6,577 bases of DNA from positions 1 to 6,577 of the forward strand of contig CAMHFA010000066.1 in the NCBI GenBank assembly GCA_946184255.1. Direction: 5' to 3'. Made by a program: the position numbers and the translations under genes. This stretch comes from an uncultured Bacteroidales bacterium. GTDB lineage: Bacteria > Bacteroidota > Bacteroidia > Bacteroidales > UBA932. Under the pieces are notes generated by a model. That model searched no databases. It was given only the letters and a program-made list of their open reading frames with translations, and had not been told where the DNA came from. This document shows positions 1 to 5,565 of this stretch, one piece after another; position 1 is the stretch's first letter; each line of letters starts with the position of its first letter.

Positions 1-1132
1 GTGCAAGGATGTGGATGAAGCGGAACCAGTCCCAGGTGGAAGGGAAGACCTGCCCTATGGCGATGAAACTTCCGACGGACTTGTAGGCCTCGGTCTTCGG
101 AGTGGCCAGCAGCTTGAGGTCGCGCAGATAGCCTCCTATGGTACTGAATGTGAGGTCAAATCCTGCGGGGATGGCTTCAATCACAGAATATGTCTTCGTG
201 GTATAGGAAGGAACCTGCGTGTAGGCCCCGATCCTTCCCAGGGAGTCAACCTGGACAGGTATTGCCAATGTGTCGGCGCCACGGAGTACTGATGCATTCA
301 CGGTGGTTCCCGGCACTCCGGCAAGGTAGGCCTTCATGTCCTGGATGAACGGGGTACTTACGCTGTCAAGTGCCACGATCCGGTCACCACGAAGGAGCCC
401 TGAATCGAAATTGGCTGAACCCTTCATTAGGGAATCGATCACGAAGGGAACCGCAAGGTCGAACATGTCGGGGGTGTTGAGCACATCACCGATCTTGGAG
501 TGGTCTATGTAGATGTCGAGGGTGTCTCCGTCGCGAAGGACGGTGACTTTCTCCACGTTCCTGCGGGCGAGGTCTGCCTGAAGCATGCCGAAATTCTCCG
601 GAACATAGTCATCCATGCTGAGTATCCGGTCACCAGCCTTGAAGCCCATCTCTATTCCAAGTTCGTTGGGATAGATGCTGCTGCCTTCGTTCTGGATGTA
701 TGAGCTGCCCCATATCGCCATGATGGCTATGTAGCAGAGTATGGCGAAAATGAAATTATAAAGGACCCCGCCGACCATCACGAGAAGCCTCTGCCAGGCC
801 GGTTTGGTACGGAATTCCCATGGTTGCGGATCCTTCTTGAGAGCCTCCGTGTCCATGCTCTCGTCAATCATGCCGCTGATCTTGCAGTAGCCGCCGAGAG
901 GCAGCCAGCCGATTCCATATTCAGTCTCCCAATCCTTTGCTTTTGGGAAAAGACGGGTAAAGAATTTCCCCTTTGTGCTGAAAAGCTTGCTGGAGCCGAT
1001 GTCGAAGAAGAGGAAAAACTTCTCCACACGGATACCGAACAGCTTCGCGAAAGAGAAGTGACCGAATTCGTGTATGACTATCAGGACCGACAGTGCAAGG
1101 ATTACCTGCAATATCTTCATGAGAACTTCCAT
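1..1132 (-). CDS. rseP: RseP-family site-2 intramembrane zinc metalloprotease, C-terminus cut off by window edge
   Basis: This is an inner-membrane protease of the M50B/RseP family, which cuts transmembrane segments such as those of anti-sigma factors and signal-peptide remnants. The window holds 377 codons from the ATG at 1132; the family in this phylum is usually about 440-450 residues, so roughly 70 are missing. The first transmembrane helix carries the zinc motif HEFGH at residues 21-25. The membrane-associated hairpin follows (G-W-L-P-L-G-G-Y-C-K-I, about 75-85), then G-M-I-D-E-S-M-D (87-94) and a second hydrophobic segment beginning V-M-V-G-G-V (118-141). Two PDZ-like domains follow, around 155-210 and 235-300, each with an A/L-x-x-G-D-R-I core. 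The second active-site motif (N-x-x-P-x-x-x-L-D-G) lies beyond the left edge, so catalytic completeness cannot be judged. A second ATG at 1120 (Met5) is an alternative start. The gene begins 4 bp after the dxr stop, so the two are probably co-transcribed. The substrate is unknown. Confidence 0.95.
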   Translation of the reverse strand, partial: MEVLMKILQVILALSVLIVIHEFGHFSFAKLFGIRVEKFFLFFDIGSSKLFSTKGKFFTRLFPKAKDWETEYGIGWLPLGGYCKISGMIDESMDTEALKKDPQPWEFRTKPAWQRLLVMVGGVLYNFIFAILCYIAIMAIWGSSYIQNEGSSIYPNELGIEMGFKAGDRILSMDDYVPENFGMLQADLARRNVEKVTVLRDGDTLDIYIDHSKIGDVLNTPDMFDLAVPFVIDSLMKGSANFDSGLLRGDRIVALDSVSTPFIQDMKAYLAGVPGTTVNASVLRGADTLAIPVQVDSLGRIGAYTQVPSYTTKTYSVIEAIPAGFDLTFSTIGGYLRDLKLLATPKTEAYKSVGSFIAIGQVFPSTWDWFRFIHILA

Positions 1133-1136
1133 GGTG

Positions 1137-2309
1137 TCAGGATTTCTTTTTCATTTGAAGTATCATTCCGTCGGCGAGGGCACGGGCAGAAGAGTTGGTC
1201 TGGAATATGTCTTCCAGGGTTGGCTCTGCGATATAATCAGCCTTTTCCATGCATTCCCCGACTATGTCGGAAATACCATAGAAAGGAATATCATCCTTCA
1301 GGAATGCGGCGACTGCGGACTCATTGGCGGCATTCATCACGCAAGGGATGTTCCCTCCTCTTTCCAAAGCCTTGAATGCCAGGCCCAGCGCCGGGAATTT
1401 ATCCAGATCCGGTTCAAAGAATGAGAGTGTACCGAGCTCAGCGAAATCCAGTTTCCTGTTGTTGAGGGGAAGCCTTTCAGGGAAACCCAGGGCGAACTGT
1501 ATGGGCTCCCTCATGTCAGGAGATGCCATCTGGGCGATCACTGCTCCATCCTCGAACTCTACCATTGAGTGGATGACGGATTCCGGGTGGACGACCACAT
1601 TGATCTTGTCAAGGGGAGTGTCGAACAGCCACCTTGCCTCGATTACCTCGAAGCCCTTGTTCATCATAGTGGCCGAATCGATCGTAATCTTGGCCCCCAT
1701 GCTCCAGTTGGGATGCTTCAAGGCCATGTCCTTGGTGGCAGCTGAGATCTGTTCCTTTGACCAGGTCCTGAAAGGTCCTCCTGAAGCAGTCAGATGTATC
1801 TTGCTGAGCTTGTTGCCCTGTGCGGCCATCAGGCACTGGAATATGGCGGAATGCTCGGAATCTACCGGGAGTATCGGAGCATTGTACTTGCGCGAGAGTT
1901 CCATCACTATGGATCCGGCTGCCACGAGGGTCTCCTTATTGGCAAGGGCGATCACTTTCCCGGCCTTGATTGCCGAAATTGTGGGAGCAAGACCGCTGAA
2001 TCCTACCATGGATGCCACCACTATGTCCACCCTGTCGCTGGCGACCAGGTCGCAGACGGACTTCATCCCGGAGAAGACCTTGCAGTCAGTGCCATCCAAG
2101 GCATCGTAAAGGGCTTTGTAGCGGGTCTCGTCACATATTACTACATTATTGGCATCGAATTCCCTGGCTTGGGCAGCCAGGGCCATGAAACTGCTGTTGC
2201 AGGTAAGGAGTTCGACCTCGAAAAGGTCGCTGTGTGCCCTGATTACATCAAGGGTCTGCCTCCCTATGGATCCAGTGGATCCGAGTATCGCTATCCTTCG
2301 TTTCTCCAT
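1137..2309 (-). CDS. dxr: 1-deoxy-D-xylulose 5-phosphate reductoisomerase (Dxr/IspC)
   Basis: This cytosolic enzyme converts 1-deoxy-D-xylulose 5-phosphate to 2-C-methyl-D-erythritol 4-phosphate using NADPH, the committed step of the MEP isoprenoid pathway. At 390 residues it is full length. The NADPH-binding loop GSTGSIG is at 10-16 and A-N-K-E-T-L at 123-128. Metal ligands are D150 and E152 in P-V-D-S-E-H, plus E221 in M-N-K-G-F-E. Substrate contacts include S176-G-G, H199-P-N-W (flexible-loop Trp202) and N217-K218. All expected catalytic residues are present, so the enzyme looks functional. The ATG at 2307-2309 shares its A with the TGA stop of the upstream M23 gene (TGATG), which suggests translational coupling. 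rseP follows 4 bp downstream. The dxr-rseP pairing is common in Bacteroidota. The end product probably feeds undecaprenyl phosphate for envelope synthesis, which is an inference from the neighbours. Confidence 0.98.
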   Translation of the reverse strand: MEKRRIAILGSTGSIGRQTLDVIRAHSDLFEVELLTCNSSFMALAAQAREFDANNVVICDETRYKALYDALDGTDCKVFSGMKSVCDLVASDRVDIVVASMVGFSGLAPTISAIKAGKVIALANKETLVAAGSIVMELSRKYNAPILPVDSEHSAIFQCLMAAQGNKLSKIHLTASGGPFRTWSKEQISAATKDMALKHPNWSMGAKITIDSATMMNKGFEVIEARWLFDTPLDKINVVVHPESVIHSMVEFEDGAVIAQMASPDMREPIQFALGFPERLPLNNRKLDFAELGTLSFFEPDLDKFPALGLAFKALERGGNIPCVMNAANESAVAAFLKDDIPFYGISDIVGECMEKADYIAEPTLEDIFQTNSSARALADGMILQMKKKS

Positions 2310-3163
2310 CAGAAACTAATGTATTTTGTGGGATCGACAGCCTCTCCCTTGTGCCAGAGCTCGAAGTGCAAGTGCTCTCCGTCAGCAGTGCTTCCGGTCC
2401 CGCCTACAATAGCGATAGGGGTGCCGGCGTTGACCTTGTCACCTGTCTTCTTCATGAGCTTCTGGTTGTGCTTGTAAACGGAGATGATGTCTCCGTCGTG
2501 CTGGATCCTTATGGTGTAACCCTCCTCATCTGTCCAGCCTGCGGAAATCACAGTTCCGTCAAGCACTGACATAACTACCGAATTATTTGGCGCCGTGACG
2601 TCGATATAGGGATGAAGGGCCTTGTCGTATCCCTGTGAAACCACTCCTTTCAAAGGCGTAAAGAAGTGCATTCCCTCAATGGGGAGGGTCTGCGGCCTTC
2701 CGGAGGTAATACTGAACTTGTCCTCCGCAGCCACTTCCTTTCTAAGAAGGGAATCCTTCATTGCAAGGGCATCACGGTCTTTCTCGGTTATTTCCTTCTG
2801 ACCCTTACGGGCTTCCATCAGACTGTCTATCTTCAGTGGCTCTTCTCCTTCTACCACCCTGCGCAGGTTCTCTGAATAGAACTCCCATTTTGTTATCACA
2901 TTCTCAAGGGAGTCAATCCTTATGGCATTCTGTATTGCATCGTGCTTTGTCCTTGCATCCGGATAGCCCGGGATAAAGGTCCTGAGAGGAGTGAACGCGA
3001 CAAGGCACCAGATAAGGGTTAGCAGCACCACCAGACAGGTAATGGCGGCGATTAGGACGTTCAACTTGTTGAACTTCCTCGACCACAGTTTATCGTGGGT
3101 GTCGTCATCGACCAAGGTAAGCCTGTAATTGATTGTAGCTCTTCCTTTTTTATCTTTGGACAT
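2309..3163 (-). CDS. membrane-anchored M23 family metallopeptidase (LytM-like)
   Basis: This is a predicted peptidoglycan endopeptidase, or an activator of one, of 284 residues. A basic cytoplasmic tail (1-33) is followed by one transmembrane helix at about 34-58 with no signal-peptidase site, giving an N-in, C-out anchor. The next stretch, about 70-150, is rich in charged residues with repeated D-S-L motifs and is probably helical or coiled-coil. The M23 domain spans about 165-284. Predicted zinc ligands are H184 and D188 (H-P-Y-I-D) and H266 in H-L-H (264-266); H232 in V-Y-K-H is the other catalytic His. The domain therefore looks potentially active. Two family positions are unusual: the usual Gly of HxGxD is Tyr, and the Pro of G-P-H-L-H is Glu. 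The architecture matches a widespread Bacteroidota family found next to dxr. It is the first gene of the leftward cluster and overlaps dxr by one base. Whether it cuts peptidoglycan or only regulates another enzyme cannot be told from sequence. Confidence 0.93.
   Translation of the reverse strand: MSKDKKGRATINYRLTLVDDDTHDKLWSRKFNKLNVLIAAITCLVVLLTLIWCLVAFTPLRTFIPGYPDARTKHDAIQNAIRIDSLENVITKWEFYSENLRRVVEGEEPLKIDSLMEARKGQKEITEKDRDALAMKDSLLRKEVAAEDKFSITSGRPQTLPIEGMHFFTPLKGVVSQGYDKALHPYIDVTAPNNSVVMSVLDGTVISAGWTDEEGYTIRIQHDGDIISVYKHNQKLMKKTGDKVNAGTPIAIVGGTGSTADGEHLHFELWHKGEAVDPTKYISF
3128..3158 (+). promoter_or_regulatory. possible second upstream promoter for ruvX cluster
   Basis: TATCTTTG at 3151-3158 is a perfect match to the Bacteroidota -7 consensus TAnnTTTG. 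Nineteen bases upstream is ATTG (3128-3131), matching three of four bases of the -33 TTTG. It lies inside the first codons of the divergent M23 gene and points toward ruvX. A transcript from it would start around 3163-3166 and carry a leader of roughly 40 nt. A six-fixed-base motif occurs by chance about once in 4 kb per strand, so this is only suggestive. Confidence 0.35.
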
Positions 3164-3168
3164 ATAAT

Positions 3169-3199
3169 TTTGACTTGAAGGCCTTTTTCTTTAACTTTG
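3169..3199 (+). promoter_or_regulatory. Bacteroidota-type promoter for the ruvX-def-mutase-M23 cluster
   Basis: TTTG at 3169-3172, a 19-bp spacer, and TAACTTTG at 3192-3199 match the sigma-ABfr consensus (-33 TTTG, -7 TAnnTTTG) at every fixed base and at the expected spacing. It lies in the only intergenic gap of the window and points at ruvX, whose ATG is at 3207. Transcription should begin about 4-8 nt after the box, so the leader would be nearly absent. The spacer holds a perfect 8-bp palindrome, AAGGCCTT (3178-3185), of unknown meaning. No Shine-Dalgarno sequence precedes the start codon. Confidence 0.72.
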
Positions 3200-3206
3200 C
3201 AAGTTC

Positions 3207-3629
3207 ATGGACAGGATAATAGGCATAGATTACGGACGCAAGCGCGTCGGGGTTGCGGTAAGTGACCCGCTCGGAATCTTTGCCTCCGCCCTTGACACTG
3301 TTCCTGCTGCAAAGATAATAGATTATCTCAAAAATTATGCTGCAACGCAGACCGTATCAAGATTCGTGGTGGGATTTCCTGTCAACATGGACAACACTCC
3401 TTCCGAGGCTGCTGCCGACGTCGAAGTGTTCCTGAAGGTCCTTTCGAAACGTTTTCCGGACATCCCGGTCACCCTTGAAGACGAAAGGTTCACTTCAGTA
3501 CTGGCCCACAGGGCGATGATTGAAGGTGGCATGAAGGCAAAGGACAGGCGTGACAAGAATTCGGTTGACAAGATAAGCGCCGCAATAATCCTTCAGGGCT
3601 ACCTCGACCGGAAGAACAAAGGACTATAA
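3207..3629 (+). CDS. ruvX: RuvX/YqgF family RNase H-fold nuclease
   Basis: This is a 140-residue protein of the YqgF/RuvX family (also annotated as Holliday junction resolvase-like or pre-16S rRNA nuclease), normal length for the family. It has an RNase H fold and has been linked in other bacteria to maturation of the 16S rRNA 5' end and to recombination; which role applies here cannot be told. The acidic active site is intact: D8 in G-I-D-Y-G, E91 and/or E93 in E-D-E-R-F-T-S (91-97), and D121 in V-D-K-I-S-A. The strand V-V-G-F-P-V-N-M-D at 54-62 is also typical. The start is well fixed because D8 lies so close to it and the next in-frame ATG is codon 61. It is the first gene of the rightward cluster, 8 bp before def, a pairing common in Bacteroidota. 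Confidence 0.95.
   Translation: MDRIIGIDYGRKRVGVAVSDPLGIFASALDTVPAAKIIDYLKNYAATQTVSRFVVGFPVNMDNTPSEAAADVEVFLKVLSKRFPDIPVTLEDERFTSVLAHRAMIEGGMKAKDRRDKNSVDKISAAIILQGYLDRKNKGL
3310..3317 (-). promoter_or_regulatory. weak candidate -7 box for the leftward M23-dxr-rseP cluster
   Basis: Read on the minus strand, this octamer is TATCTTTG, a perfect TAnnTTTG match, about 150 nt upstream of the M23 start and inside ruvX. No TTTG is found at the proper upstream spacing; the nearest partial match (GTTG on the minus strand, at 3346-3343) is about 25 bp away. The 43-bp intergenic gap itself contains no TAnnTTTG on the minus strand, so the leftward promoter must either be diverged or lie within ruvX. If this box is used, the leader would be antisense to the 5' end of ruvX. 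Confidence 0.2.
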
Positions 3630-3637
3630 CGGGCATT

Positions 3638-4192
3638 ATGGTTAGACCTATTTATTTATATGGATCCGAAGTACTCAGGAAAGTAGCCGTCCCGGCTGAC
3701 CTGGGCGATAAGGAGTATCTGGCTTCCTTGATCACGGACCTCAAGGAAACCCTTGCAAAGGCCGAGGGTTGCGGACTTGCAGCCCCCCAGATAGGGGAGA
3801 GTGTCAGGGTTTTGATAGTTGACGGCCGCGACATGGTGGACATTTATCCTTACCTGAAGGATTTCACCCGGGTAATGATCAATCCTGTCGTGCTTGAGGA
3901 AAGCAGCAGGAAGTGCGAGTATTCCGAAGGCTGCCTCAGCGTTCCAGGAATATATTGCGATGTTGTCCGCCCGGAAAGCATGACGGTGGAGTACTACAAC
4001 GAGAAGTTGGAGAAAGTGACGGAGACATTCGACAAGTTCGCCTGCCGGATGGTCCAGCATGAGATGTCACATCTGGACGGCGACCTGTTTGTGGATCATG
4101 TGGCACCGATCCGTAAGAAAATCATTTCCAAGAAGTTGACAGGTATCGCCAAGGGCAAGGTTTCAGCAAGGTACACAACTAAAATCAAATAA
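3638..4192 (+). CDS. def: peptide deformylase
   Basis: This enzyme removes the formyl group from the N-terminal methionine of nascent proteins at the ribosome. It is 184 residues, the usual length. Motif I is G-C-G-L-A-A-P-Q at 44-51 (Q51 stabilises the transition state). Motif II is E-G-C-L-S at 97-101, whose C99 is a metal ligand. Motif III is Q-H-E-M-S-H-L-D-G at 140-148, with H141 and H145 as metal ligands and E142 as the catalytic base. The metal site is complete, so activity is likely. The odd point is Ser144, where most deformylases have Asp (HExDH). The C-terminal basic tail (159-184) resembles that of Bacteroidota homologues. The gene starts 8 bp after ruvX and ends 4 bp before the mutase gene. 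No other deformylase or methionyl-tRNA formyltransferase gene is in the window. Confidence 0.96.
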   Translation: MVRPIYLYGSEVLRKVAVPADLGDKEYLASLITDLKETLAKAEGCGLAAPQIGESVRVLIVDGRDMVDIYPYLKDFTRVMINPVVLEESSRKCEYSEGCLSVPGIYCDVVRPESMTVEYYNEKLEKVTETFDKFACRMVQHEMSHLDGDLFVDHVAPIRKKIISKKLTGIAKGKVSARYTTKIK

Positions 4193-4196
4193 GGCT

Positions 4197-5555
4197 ATGG
4201 GAGCTTTTCATGCATATGACATACGTGGAGTCTATAATGTGGACTTCGACAAGAACACCGCCTACAAGGTTGGATATTTTATTCCTGAACTTCTGGGGAC
4301 AGACAAGGTCCTGGTCGGACGTGACTGCCGTACCTCCTCTCCCGAGGTACACGAGTATCTTTTGAAGGGTATTACGGATGCAGGTGCCGATGTGTACGAT
4401 ATCGGTCTCAGTACGACTCCGATGGTCTATTTCGGAACAGCGAACTATGGTTTCAAGGCATCTGTCCAGATAACCGCTTCACATAATCCGAAGGAATACA
4501 ATGGGATGAAGGTCTCCAGGGAGAATGCCCTTCCGGTTGGCCTGGATTCCGGTCTGGGACAGATCCAGGATTGGATAAAGGAAGGAAGACCGACTCCGGT
4601 AGCAGATAAGAGGGGAAAGGTTGTCCCTATGGACATCCATAAGGATTATCTCGATTTCCTGCTTCAGTTCAAGGGGGATTATTCCGGTCTCAAGATTGCC
4701 ATTGACATTTCCAACGGAATGGCCGGTCTCTATGCCAGGGAAATATTCGGCGACAGTCCTGCCTACATTTTCGAGGAGATGGATGGCAATTTCCCCAACC
4801 ATGAGCCGAATCCGCTCATCCTCAAGAATGTCGAGCCTCTCCAGGCCCTGGTCAAGGAAGTCGGGGCCGATGTGGGAGTCATCTACGATGGTGATGCCGA
4901 CAGGGTGATGTTCGTGGACAACGAGGGCCAGTTCATTTCACCTGACCTCATGATAGCTGTCCTTGGCCATTATTACGTTGAGGAGAGAGGACTTACAGGG
5001 ATCGTCCTTCAGGACATACGCAGTTCCAAGGCGGTGGGTGAATACCTGGCTCCCATGGGATGCAGGATGGAAACCTGGAAGGTAGGCCGTGCTTTTGCTG
5101 CCAAGAAACTCCGCGAGCTTGATGGTGTCTGGGGAGGTGAACTGGCAGGGCATTATTATTTCAAAGACTTCTTCTATTCCGACAGCGGACTTCTTGCTTC
5201 GATGCTGATCCTGAGGGTGGTGGCTTCCATGAAGAAGAAGGGAGTCTCGCTGAGTCAGCTTATCGGCAAGATTGCCCGCTACCAGAATTCCGGTGAGATT
5301 AATTTCCGTATTGAGGACAAAAAGGGGGCGATGGATGCCGTCAGGGAGTTTTTCACCTCAAGTGAAACTCCTACCGCCCAGATGGATTTCGACGGTTACC
5401 GTGTAGAATTCCCCGAGTGGTGGTTCAACATCCGTCCTTCCAACACGGAACCCTACCTCAGATTTATATGTGAAGCTACATCGGACGCTTTGTTGAAAGA
5501 GAAGATTGAGCAGACGAAGCAACTGCTCATCGAAAGATTTGACGCTAAACTTTAA
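4197..5555 (+). CDS. phosphomannomutase/phosphoglucomutase (alpha-D-phosphohexomutase)
   Basis: This cytosolic enzyme interconverts hexose 6-phosphate and hexose 1-phosphate through a phosphoserine, supplying GDP-mannose or UDP-glucose precursors for surface polysaccharides. At 452 residues it has all four domains. The phosphoserine is S95 in T-A-S-H-N-P (93-98). The Mg-binding loop is D-G-D-A-D-R (231-236). The sugar-recognition loop is G-E-L-A-G-H (314-319), and the phosphate-binding loop is R-P-S-N-T-E-P-Y-L-R (413-422). The GE(L)AGH loop fits the PMM/PGM (ManB/AlgC-like) subfamily better than GlmM, which typically has GEQSGH. Whether mannose or glucose phosphate is preferred cannot be decided. 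Nothing looks broken. It starts 4 bp after def; AAGG at 4191-4194 overlaps the def stop and is too close to the ATG to be a good Shine-Dalgarno. The M23-LysM gene follows after 10 bp, so an envelope-building role is plausible. Confidence 0.94.
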   Translation: MGAFHAYDIRGVYNVDFDKNTAYKVGYFIPELLGTDKVLVGRDCRTSSPEVHEYLLKGITDAGADVYDIGLSTTPMVYFGTANYGFKASVQITASHNPKEYNGMKVSRENALPVGLDSGLGQIQDWIKEGRPTPVADKRGKVVPMDIHKDYLDFLLQFKGDYSGLKIAIDISNGMAGLYAREIFGDSPAYIFEEMDGNFPNHEPNPLILKNVEPLQALVKEVGADVGVIYDGDADRVMFVDNEGQFISPDLMIAVLGHYYVEERGLTGIVLQDIRSSKAVGEYLAPMGCRMETWKVGRAFAAKKLRELDGVWGGELAGHYYFKDFFYSDSGLLASMLILRVVASMKKKGVSLSQLIGKIARYQNSGEINFRIEDKKGAMDAVREFFTSSETPTAQMDFDGYRVEFPEWWFNIRPSNTEPYLRFICEATSDALLKEKIEQTKQLLIERFDAKL

Positions 5556-5565
5556 AGACAACTTG

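Noticed and set aside
11..703. Plus-strand open frames in the first 700 bases
   Set aside because: They are opposite the rseP coding frame, which runs unbroken from 1132 to the left edge with PDZ and metalloprotease features.
1324..2109. Long plus-strand open frame of 261 codons antisense to dxr
   Set aside because: It lies wholly within dxr, whose protein has every family motif. The antisense translation has no recognisable domain and is a by-product of the codon usage.
2268..2282. Short direct repeat GGATCC separated by 3 bases
   Set aside because: It simply encodes the repeated Gly-Ser of the NADPH-binding GSTGSIG motif of Dxr.
1794..2477. Plus-strand open frame of 227 codons across the dxr/M23 junction
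   Set aside because: It is opposite two well-supported genes and shows no family motifs or promoter.
3173..3204. ACTTG/CAAGT inverted repeat spanning the ruvX promoter as a possible operator
   Set aside because: The arms are only 5 bp with a 22-bp gap, which is too weak to claim a regulator site.
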